This document shows positions 57,312-64,000 of a stretch of DNA of 64,000 bases, one piece after another (positions within the stretch are counted from its first letter, which is position 1; every line of letters starts with the position of its first letter). Both the position numbers and the translations under genes were made by a program. Under the pieces are notes generated by a model, which ran no database searches, was not told the DNA's origin, and worked only from the letters and a program-made list of their open reading frames with translations. The stretch is from Lacrimispora sp. 210928-DFI.3.58 (lineage in GTDB: Bacteria > Bacillota > Clostridia > Lachnospirales > Lachnospiraceae), in the NCBI RefSeq assembly GCF_020554865.1, contig NZ_JAJCIC010000005.1, positions 62,001-126,000 on the forward strand. The letters run 5' to 3'.

Positions 57312-58429
57312 GAGCAATCGGAATTGTATTAGCAGGTGGTAACAGCAAGAGGATGCGCGAGCTTTCCAACAAGAGAGCAGTGGCTGCCATGCCGGTTGCA
57401 GGAAGCTACCGCAGCATCGACTTTGCACTGAGCAATATGACAAACTCCCACATCCAGAATGTGGCAGTGTTCACACAGTATAATTCCAGGTCCCTGAACC
57501 TTCATCTGAGCTCCTCCAAATGGTGGGATTTCGGACGTAAGCAGGGCGGCCTGTTTGTATTCACTCCATCTATCACACCGGAGAACGGTGACTGGTACCG
57601 CGGCACGGCAGATGCATTATATCAGAACCTGACATTTTTAAAGAACAGCCATGAGCCATATGTGGTGATCGCAGCCGGCGACGGCGTGTACAAGCTGGAC
57701 TACAACAAGGTACTGGAATATCACATTGAGAAGAAGGCAGATATCACGGTTGTTTGCAAGCACATGGAGGAGGGCACAGATGTCACCCGCTTTGGCTGTG
57801 TGAAGCTCAATGATGACGGACGCATCATTGATTTCGAGGAGAAGCCCATGGCTTCCGATGCCACCACCATCTCCTGCGGTATCTACGTGATCCGCAGAAG
57901 GCAGCTCATCGAGCTGTTGGAGCGCTGCGCAGATGAGGACAGATACGATTTTGTAAATGATATCCTGGTGCGCTACAAGAACTTAAAGAGGATCTATGCA
58001 TATAATCTGGAGGGCTACTGGAGCAATATTGCTTCTGTTGACTCCTACTATAAGACCAATATGGATTTCTTAAAGCCAGAGGTGAGGGATTACTTCTTTA
58101 AGCAGTATCCTGATATCTACACAAAGATCGATGATCTGCCTCCGGCAAAGTACAATCCAGGCGCCTATGTAAAGAACAGCCTGATCTCCAGCGGATGTAT
58201 CTTAAACGGTACAGTGGAGAATTCCATCCTGTTTAAGAAGGCCTATGTGGGCAATAACTGCGTGATCAAGAATTCCATCATTCTAAATGATGTCTACATT
58301 GGCGACAATACCGTGATCGAGAACTGCATCGTAGAGAGCAGAGATACCATCCGCGCGAACACGACCCATATCGGTACGCCGGAAAATATCAAGATCGTTG
58401 TGGAGAAGAACGAGAGATATACATTATAA
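57308..58429 (+). CDS. glgD: GlgD, regulatory subunit of ADP-glucose pyrophosphorylase
   Basis: 373 residues. Same fold as GlgC but divergent: the start [20 protein letters not shown] keeps the frame of the loop, the sugar-phosphate and catalytic region is altered ([15 protein letters not shown]), and the C-terminal beta-helix is present ([20 protein letters not shown]). In Clostridia and Bacilli GlgD pairs with GlgC as an enhancer subunit. Overlap ATGA with glgC shows coupled translation. Confidence 0.88.
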   Translation: MRAIGIVLAGGNSKRMRELSNKRAVAAMPVAGSYRSIDFALSNMTNSHIQNVAVFTQYNSRSLNLHLSSSKWWDFGRKQGGLFVFTPSITPENGDWYRGTADALYQNLTFLKNSHEPYVVIAAGDGVYKLDYNKVLEYHIEKKADITVVCKHMEEGTDVTRFGCVKLNDDGRIIDFEEKPMASDATTISCGIYVIRRRQLIELLERCADEDRYDFVNDILVRYKNLKRIYAYNLEGYWSNIASVDSYYKTNMDFLKPEVRDYFFKQYPDIYTKIDDLPPAKYNPGAYVKNSLISSGCILNGTVENSILFKKAYVGNNCVIKNSIILNDVYIGDNTVIENCIVESRDTIRANTTHIGTPENIKIVVEKNERYTL

Positions 58430-58430
58430 T

Positions 58431-58454
58431 ACGCACAGAGCCAAAGCTGTGCGT
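58431..58454 (+). promoter_or_regulatory. Hairpin between glgD and spoVG
   Basis: ACGCACAG (58431-58438) pairs with CTGTGCGT (58447-58454), 8-base loop, no T-run after it. It may separate or stabilise the glg message from spoVG. Not a standard terminator. Confidence 0.4.
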
Positions 58455-58498
58455 GGGGAGCACGGCTTCTGGAACGCTGAAACGGAAGGGGAAGACAC

Positions 58499-58786
58499 AT
58501 GCAGGTTACAGACGTGAGAGTGAGACGTGTAGAGAAAGAGGGGAAGATGAAAGCTATCGTTTCCATCACCCTGGACAACGAATTTGTTATTCATGACATC
58601 AAAGTCATTGAAGGGGAGAAGGGCTTATTCATAGCAATGCCAAGCCGCAAGGCAGCAGATGGAGAATACCGTGACATCGCTCATCCTATCAACTCAGGTA
58701 CAAGGGATATGATCCAGACGATCATACTCAATAAATATGAGACAACCCTGCTGGAGAATGAGGCTGCTGAGAGCGGGATGGCATAA
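58499..58786 (+). CDS. spoVG: SpoVG, RNA/DNA-binding regulator
   Basis: 95 residues with the typical start [20 protein letters not shown], then [28 protein letters not shown] and [16 protein letters not shown]. SpoVG affects septation and sporulation in Bacillus and capsule or virulence in other Firmicutes; it binds nucleic acids. Length is normal. ATG at 58499 follows GGAAGGGGAAG. Ends before the terminator at 58829. Confidence 0.93.
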   Translation: MQVTDVRVRRVEKEGKMKAIVSITLDNEFVIHDIKVIEGEKGLFIAMPSRKAADGEYRDIAHPINSGTRDMIQTIILNKYETTLLENEAAESGMA

Positions 58787-59111
58787 GCGCCATAACCATA
58801 CATGAGAATGAAGTGCGATGTAGAAAGTCGTGGACCGGCCGAGAATCTCGGCTGCGTTCCACGGCTTTTTTATTACATGAGGAAGCTCCTCCGGAGCCTC
58901 CTGCGTATATAGTTGTCTAATTATGCATTTTATTTACAGTTTTTTTATGTTAAAATAAGTACAGCGTTATACAGTAAACCTACATGCGCCCGCAGCAGAC
59001 GTGCTGCCGCACCATGAAAATCTGGAGGGCGCATTGGGCATACCTGAATTTAGTGCCGCCTTACGGCGGCGATGTTTCCACAGGAATAAGACGAGAGAAG
59101 GTTTTTGCTAT
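58787..59111 (+). other. Intergenic region spoVG / AraC regulator
   Basis: 325 bases with the spoVG terminator (58829-58871), an imperfect hairpin around GGAGCTTCCT at 58880-58900, and an AT-rich tract (TAAAAT at 58951-58956) that may be part of the regulator's promoter. An in-frame extension of the regulator to 59001 has no ribosome binding site. Confidence 0.5.
58829..58871 (+). terminator. Terminator after spoVG
   Basis: CGTGGA (58829-58834) / TCCACG (58858-58863) enclosing GCCGAG (58838-58843) / CTCGGC (58847-58852), then a T-run at 58866-58871. Stable rho-independent terminator. Confidence 0.8.
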
Positions 59112-61370
59112 ATGAAAAAGTCCCGTATATACATCAGAATGTTGCTGGGTTATATTGGAATACTTGCGATACCGATACTGATTGGCACTGTCCTTTATAC
59201 CTACACTCTGGCTGTAACCCGCCGGCAGGGGGAGAAAATGAACCTGGGAATGCTGGAAATGGTCAGGGATGAGATGGACCAGAGGGTAGATGAGATTGGG
59301 AGGACAGCCCAGAGAGTGGCTTGGGACTTCGAGGTACAGAAGGCCTCCAATGTAAAGGGCCAATTTGGGGAAGAGGATCAGATGCTGCTGTACCGGATAT
59401 ACCGCAGCCTTAATAATATTAATATTTCGGAATCTCTGATACAGGATGTTTTTATCTATTTTAACAATACCCAGTATGTGGTCAGTATGAATGGAAACAT
59501 GGACGCCTCCCTGTTTTATGATCTGTATTATGCCGGGCCGGAGGTTTCTTTTGAGAGCTTCCGGGATTATATGGGAGAGATCCATTTTCAGGATATCTGG
59601 ATGATTCCCAATAAAAGAAATATCAGCACCATGCTCTATAGTATGACAATTCTGAACCTCGGCTCCTATGGAGGGGATGCAACGATTGTAATTGCAGTGA
59701 ATACCCAGGCCTTTCAGACACTTCTGGATTCCATGAAATGGAATGAGGATATGAATATCCTGATATTTAATGAATCAGGGGATGTTATGACCAGCAAGGG
59801 CGGAGACGATCTGGTCACACAGCTGAAATATGAAGAGCTGGAAGAGGGAGATTATCAGAAAAGAGAGCTTTTGGGGGAGAGCTGTGCAATGGCTGTCAGA
59901 AATTCTGGAAATTCTGATTGGAAGTATGTGACAGTCATTCCTGAACGGATATTTGAAAATATGCTGATCAGGATCAGGAATTATTCCCTGCTGGGCCTTT
60001 TTGCCTGTATCCTGCTGGGATTTTTTATATCCCGGTATTTTGCCCTTAAGCATTATAATCCCATTAAGAATCTAATGGAGACCTTTAAGGGACATGTGAA
60101 ACAGCCCATGGATCAGGGGGAGGATGAGTTTCAATGGCTGAAACGGCAGGCAGAGCTGTTTTTTATGGAAAAGATGGATTTGGACAGGATCCTTCATGAT
60201 AATCAGAAAAGCCTGAAGAATTATTATTTGTACCAGCTTCTGGAAGCCTCTTTCCATGGAACGTTGGAGGAGCTGCAGGATCACAATATTGATCTGGGAG
60301 AGGGAGGCTTTTTGACAGTGATCTTTCAGATCAATTCTGAAAAAGAGGCCGAGCAGTCTCAGGAGCGGTCAGTTCTGGAAATGGAGCTGCGCCGTTTCAT
60401 AGTGAATAATATATTTAAAGAACTGCTTGAGGAATATTTTAAGGTTGAAATGGTAGAGGTGGGGCAGGATCTGATCGCCATTATCAATATTCCGGAAGGC
60501 GTGATGGGATACGATGAATTTATCCGCAAAAATATTGAACAGGTGCAGCAGATGACAGAGAGGAAATTTGATTTCCAGGCCATCGCCCTTGTGGGAGACA
60601 TCTGCCAGGGCTTGTACGGTATCCATACCTCTTATGTACATACAAGAGAGCTGACGGAATATGTACAGCTTTTGGAGGAGGATGTGATCGCCTATGAGGA
60701 GGTAAAGAACCGTCAGGTAAGATGTGAATATTCGATAGAGGCAGAGCATAAGATCATCAATGCCGTGAAGGCAGGGGATGCTTCTTTGGCAAAGGAATAC
60801 ATGGAGCAGGAGCTGAATAAGCATATTTCCCAGGACATTTCCGTAGAGACAGTCCGTTATCTTACCTTTGAACTGATGGGAACGCTGTTAAAGGGAGCAG
60901 AGGCAGCGGGAAGCGGACGCTTTGCCCAGACCCTGGATTTCGGACAGTTTTTCTCCCGGCGGGTATCAATAGAGGAGATGAAGCGGAATTTCTTTGGAGC
61001 AGTGGATACGCTGTGTGAAGAGATCGCCAGGGAGCAGAGGGAAAATGAGCAGGACAATTCCCTGAGCCGCCGGGTGGAGGATTATATTGAAAAGAATTTC
61101 AGCGACCCGGATTTAAATATCTCCATTACAGCCCAATATTTTGACATCACACCCTCATATCTGTCCTCTGTTTATAAGAAGCAAACAGGAAGAAGCCTTC
61201 TGGATTATATCACTACTCTGAGAATGAACCGTGCAGAAGAGCTTTTGCGGCAGGATTACAGTGTGCTGGAGGTTGCCAGTATGACAGGATTCAGGGACAG
61301 CAATACCTTTATTCGCCGTTTTAAGAAGAAAAAGGGTATTACACCTGGCCAATTAAAGAAAAATACCTAA
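59112..61370 (+). CDS. AraC-family regulator with membrane sensor (YesN-like)
   Basis: 752 residues from ATG at 59112 with AGAAGG upstream. Membrane helices at residues 10-32 (MLLGYIGILAIPILIGTVLY) and about 290-308 (YSLLGLFACILLGFFISRYF) bracket an extracytoplasmic cache-like sensor. A linker region follows, and the C-terminus (about 650-752) has the two AraC helix-turn-helix units: LNISITAQYFDITPSYLSSV and LEVASMTGFRDSNTFIRRFK. In Lachnospiraceae such proteins regulate neighbouring LplABC-type sugar transport operons, here the ABC genes that follow. Terminator at 61390. Confidence 0.85.
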   Translation: MKKSRIYIRMLLGYIGILAIPILIGTVLYTYTLAVTRRQGEKMNLGMLEMVRDEMDQRVDEIGRTAQRVAWDFEVQKASNVKGQFGEEDQMLLYRIYRSLNNINISESLIQDVFIYFNNTQYVVSMNGNMDASLFYDLYYAGPEVSFESFRDYMGEIHFQDIWMIPNKRNISTMLYSMTILNLGSYGGDATIVIAVNTQAFQTLLDSMKWNEDMNILIFNESGDVMTSKGGDDLVTQLKYEELEEGDYQKRELLGESCAMAVRNSGNSDWKYVTVIPERIFENMLIRIRNYSLLGLFACILLGFFISRYFALKHYNPIKNLMETFKGHVKQPMDQGEDEFQWLKRQAELFFMEKMDLDRILHDNQKSLKNYYLYQLLEASFHGTLEELQDHNIDLGEGGFLTVIFQINSEKEAEQSQERSVLEMELRRFIVNNIFKELLEEYFKVEMVEVGQDLIAIINIPEGVMGYDEFIRKNIEQVQQMTERKFDFQAIALVGDICQGLYGIHTSYVHTRELTEYVQLLEEDVIAYEEVKNRQVRCEYSIEAEHKIINAVKAGDASLAKEYMEQELNKHISQDISVETVRYLTFELMGTLLKGAEAAGSGRFAQTLDFGQFFSRRVSIEEMKRNFFGAVDTLCEEIAREQRENEQDNSLSRRVEDYIEKNFSDPDLNISITAQYFDITPSYLSSVYKKQTGRSLLDYITTLRMNRAEELLRQDYSVLEVASMTGFRDSNTFIRRFKKKKGITPGQLKKNT

Positions 61371-61389
61371 AAAAGAAGATTGACTAAAA

Positions 61390-61417
61390 AAAATGCCGAT
61401 TGAAAAATCGGCATTTT
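61390..61417 (+). terminator. Terminator after the AraC regulator
   Basis: AAAATGCCGAT (61390-61400), loop TGAAAA, ATCGGCATTTT (61407-61417): 11 base pairs ending in a T-run, able to act on both strands. Confidence 0.8.
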
Positions 61418-61510
61418 GCATATCCAGTTCGTTTCTTTCCTATATAAAATGGTGAATTTGGATGATAATATGAATTTACGAAAAACAAAGCGAGAAGGAG
61501 GAAACAAAAC

Positions 61511-63130
61511 GTGAAAAAAAGAGTAGCAGCTACATTTTTAGCGGCAGCTATGGCAGCAGCATTAGCTGGCTGCGGCGGGGGAGCAAAGCAGGAAACAGCG
61601 GCAGCGGCTCCGGCAGAGCCTGTTGCAAGCGCAGAAGAATTTTCTTATCCAATGCCTGCAGGCGAAAAGGTGACATTCTGGGGCGAGCTGGGCAACACAG
61701 AGAGCCCCAACTACGCTAACAGGGGAGAGGAGCCCTTTGCCAAAGAATGGATGAAGAGAACAGGAGTGGATATTGAATTCCTTCATCCGCCGGCAGGGCA
61801 GACAAAGGAGCAGTTCAGCCTGATCCTGGCAGATGGAAACCTTCCTGATATGCTGGAATACAACTGGCTGATGGATTATCCGGGCGGCCCGGAAAAGGCC
61901 ATCAAGGATGGAGTCATCATCCCATTAAATGATGTATTTGCACAGTATTGTCCGAATATCACAAAGTATCTGGAAGAGAATCCGGAGATCGATAAGATGA
62001 TCAGGACAGATGACGGAAACTACTATGCATTCCCATTCATCAGAGGTGATGAGAGACTGTGCTATACCATTGGACCTATGCTGCGTGCAGACTGGCTGGA
62101 GAAGGTGGGCTTAGAGATTCCGACTACCATTGATGAATGGCATACCGTGCTGACAGCATTTAAGGAAGAGATGGGTGCTACTGCCCCCTTCTGCCCGGAG
62201 TATACACGTTTGGACCTGATGGAAGCAGATCCCTTTATGGCAGCCTATAATATAGGAAAAAATTTCTATGTGGATGATAACGGAGTGGTACAGTACGGCG
62301 GTGTCCAGGAAGGGTACAGGCAGTATCTGGAGACCATGCATCAGTGGTACAGCGAGGGACTGATCGACAGGGATCTGGCTACTTTGAAGTTTGACCAGGT
62401 AAATGCGAAGATGACAAACGGAAGTGCCGGAGCGACCATCGGATTTACAGGAAGCTATATGGGAACATGGATGAATGCGGCAACAGCCACAAATCCCGAT
62501 TATCTGCTGGTAGCAGCACCGTTCCCAACAGTAGAAAAGGGTGCATTTCCTGAGTTTGGATACATGAGCGGCCAGTATTCAGGCAGGGCATCTACGGCCA
62601 TCACCACATCCTGTAAGGATGTAGAGCGTGTGGCAAGGCTGCTTGACTATGCATACGGCGAAGAGGGACATATGTTCTTTAACTTTGGTATCGAGGGCGA
62701 GTCTTACAATATGGTAGACGGAGAGCCGGTATACTCTGACTGGGTAATGAACAATCCCGATGGATGGCCAGTATCACAGGCAATGTCCGCCTACATAAGA
62801 GGCAATACAAACGGCCCCTTTGTCCAGGATTACAGATATCTGATGCAGTATTATGCATTAGACTGCCAGAAGAACACGCCAGAGGTCTGGAACAGCAATA
62901 TAAGGAAACACGTTCTTCCTCCAATCACCCCGACTTCGGATGAGAGCCGTGAGATGTCCGCTATTGTCAACGAGATCACGACTTACCGTGATGAGATGGC
63001 TCTTAAGTATATTCTTGGAAACGAGAGTCTGGATACCTTTGATGAGTATGTACAGAATATCAAAAATATGGGTCTGGACAGGGCACTGGAGATACAGAAT
63101 GGAGCATTAGAGCGTTATAATGCCCGCTAA
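61511..63130 (+). CDS. Sugar ABC transporter substrate-binding lipoprotein
   Basis: 539 residues from GTG at 61511 with GAAGGAGGAAAC upstream. Lipobox LAGC, Cys21. The mature protein has the extracellular solute-binding fold of the LplA/LipO type: DGNYYAFPFIRGDERLCYTI, LADGNLPDMLEY, and SNIRKHVLPPITPTSDE near the end. Such proteins bind oligosaccharides or uronates. It is followed by a permease of the LplB type, separated by a hairpin that probably lowers read-through so that more binding protein than permease is made. Confidence 0.88.
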   Translation: MKKRVAATFLAAAMAAALAGCGGGAKQETAAAAPAEPVASAEEFSYPMPAGEKVTFWGELGNTESPNYANRGEEPFAKEWMKRTGVDIEFLHPPAGQTKEQFSLILADGNLPDMLEYNWLMDYPGGPEKAIKDGVIIPLNDVFAQYCPNITKYLEENPEIDKMIRTDDGNYYAFPFIRGDERLCYTIGPMLRADWLEKVGLEIPTTIDEWHTVLTAFKEEMGATAPFCPEYTRLDLMEADPFMAAYNIGKNFYVDDNGVVQYGGVQEGYRQYLETMHQWYSEGLIDRDLATLKFDQVNAKMTNGSAGATIGFTGSYMGTWMNAATATNPDYLLVAAPFPTVEKGAFPEFGYMSGQYSGRASTAITTSCKDVERVARLLDYAYGEEGHMFFNFGIEGESYNMVDGEPVYSDWVMNNPDGWPVSQAMSAYIRGNTNGPFVQDYRYLMQYYALDCQKNTPEVWNSNIRKHVLPPITPTSDESREMSAIVNEITTYRDEMALKYILGNESLDTFDEYVQNIKNMGLDRALEIQNGALERYNAR

Positions 63131-63142
63131 GGACAAAAGTGG

Positions 63143-63183
63143 AGGCGCCGTGAATATTGATAACAATGTTGCGGCGCCTTTTT
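63143..63183 (+). terminator. Attenuating hairpin between binding protein and permease
   Basis: AGGCGCCG (63143-63150) pairs with CGGCGCCT (63172-63179), followed by five T bases. Lies 13 bases after the stop and 41 before the permease start. Typical intra-operon terminator of binding-protein transporters. Confidence 0.7.
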
Positions 63184-63223
63184 GCAGCTTTTTGCTGCGG
63201 TACAGAATAAAGGAGGATTCCTA

Positions 63224-64000
63224 ATGGATCATAATTTTATGTATCGGGTAAAAAAGGATTGGATCAGAAACTGGTCGCTGTATGTGCTGGTGCTGCCGGT
63301 TGTGCTGTTTTTTATCCTTTTTAACTACAGGCCCATGTACGGAGCTGTTATTGCATTTAAGGATTACACGCCTGCCCAGGGGATCGCAGACAGCGAGTGG
63401 GTAGGCCTTGCCAACTTTACCCGTTTTTTTAAGAGCGTTTACTGTGGAAGACTGATCAAGAATACGCTGCTGCTCAGCATCTATAACCTGATCTTTGGAT
63501 TTCCGGCTCCCATTATCCTTGCACTTCTTCTGAATGAGGTCAGGAACGCGAAGTTTAAGAGCCTGGCGCAGACAGCAACCTATCTTCCGCACTTTATTTC
63601 CATGATCGTAGTTACCGGTATGCTGACAGACTTCAGCCTTACCACCGGATTGTTTAATGACATCATTGAGCTCTTGGGAGGAGAGCGCCTTTCCCTTCTT
63701 CAGGAGCCGGGGCTGTACAGAACGATCTATGTGGCGTCTGCCATCTGGCAGGAGGTGGGCTGGGGTTCCATTATTTATTTATCTGCACTTTCCGGCGTTG
63801 ACAGCCAGCTTTATGAGGCAGCACAGATAGACGGTGCAGGAAAATGGAAGCAGCTGATCCATGTAACCCTTCCGGCCATTGCACCAACTATTATCATCAT
63901 GCTGATTCTGAAAATGGGAACACTGATGAACATGGGCTATGAAAAGACCATCCTTCTCTACAATCCATCAACCTATGAGACAGCAGATATCATTTCCTCC
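63224..64000 (+). CDS. LplB-type ABC transporter permease (partial, 3' end cut)
   Basis: ATG at 63224 with AAGGAGGAT upstream; the frame stays open to the last base (259 codons). Membrane helices alternate through the sequence (SLYVLVLPVVLFFILFNYRP near the start). The EAA loop, which docks the ATPase, reads YEAAQIDGAGKWKQLIHVTL near residue 204. The N-terminal RPMYGAVIAFKDYTP is typical of LplB/YtcP permeases for sugars and uronic acids. The partner LplC and possibly the ATPase lie outside the window. Confidence 0.9.
   Translation, partial: MDHNFMYRVKKDWIRNWSLYVLVLPVVLFFILFNYRPMYGAVIAFKDYTPAQGIADSEWVGLANFTRFFKSVYCGRLIKNTLLLSIYNLIFGFPAPIILALLLNEVRNAKFKSLAQTATYLPHFISMIVVTGMLTDFSLTTGLFNDIIELLGGERLSLLQEPGLYRTIYVASAIWQEVGWGSIIYLSALSGVDSQLYEAAQIDGAGKWKQLIHVTLPAIAPTIIIMLILKMGTLMNMGYEKTILLYNPSTYETADIISS

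Noticed and set aside
59001..59111. N-terminal extension of the AraC-type regulator
   Set aside because: The extension lacks a ribosome binding site and would put a soluble stretch before the first membrane helix. ATG 59112 with AGAAGG fits the family.

Overview
The window looks like a chromosome segment of a gut-type Firmicute, most likely a Lachnospiraceae (Clostridium cluster XIVa). The backbone genes (GlgC/GlgD pair, SpoVG, asnS, murG, an Flp/Tad pilus cluster with DUF5702 and DUF6382-FHA proteins, a YesN-like AraC regulator beside an LplB-type sugar transporter) and the strong AGGAGG ribosome binding sites all fit this. No rRNA, tRNA or CRISPR array was seen.

Region 1 (1-24.7 kb), all on the + strand and relatively GC-rich, is a dense run of about 30 mostly unrelated genes with tiny gaps or stop/start overlaps. 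Recognisable products are immunity families of polymorphic toxin systems and their usual companions: ankyrin/SUKH-like, SUKH-3, DUF1963, DUF5713, Imm26-like plus leucine-rich region, NADAR, DUF6881, CbrC, Imm32, SF0329, barstar and DUF4261. In the middle sits a 1987-residue polyimmunity protein that strings together DUF4259, DUF2185, two TPR blocks, SMI1/KNR4, DUF4261, DUF7832 and DUF4253. No toxin gene is visible, so the region reads as an archive of antidotes. Two domain joins keep a consensus Shine-Dalgarno and ATG inside the fused frame, and two genes are broken remnants.

Region 2 (24.7-37.7 kb) is AT-rich mobile DNA. An XRE repressor/ImmA protease operon faces a Y-family DNA polymerase (dinB) and a LexA-DNA-binding-domain protein across a shared control region with consensus divergent promoters and repeated operators. 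Then follow a sigma factor, a stretch that may form structured RNA, a MazF-like toxin with a damaged start, a resolvase-like protein without the catalytic serine, a 32-residue membrane peptide, and three tandem tyrosine recombinases followed by three small paralogous DNA-binding-like proteins (a Tn554/RIT-like recombination module). The element ends at about 37.7 kb next to a 5'-truncated Flp pilin-like reading frame. Since no other Tad genes lie to the left, Regions 1 and 2 together are probably one island inserted in the tad cluster.

Region 3 (37.7-64 kb) is backbone. It holds the rest of the Tad/Flp cluster (DUF5702, TadE-like, prepilin peptidase, pseudopilin, DUF6382-FHA); HIT hydrolase; ECF sigma factor with a convergent murG; a membrane anti-sigma-like protein and a secreted DUF6147-like protein; TSCPD protein; mtnN; membrane proteins; a YhaN/YhaO-like DNA-end-processing pair; asnS; glgC-glgD; spoVG; an AraC-type membrane regulator; and the start of a sugar ABC transporter (lipoprotein and a permease cut by the right edge).

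Family names come from reading the translated sequences without database searches. Names marked 'like' are from memory of family motifs and should be checked with profile searches.
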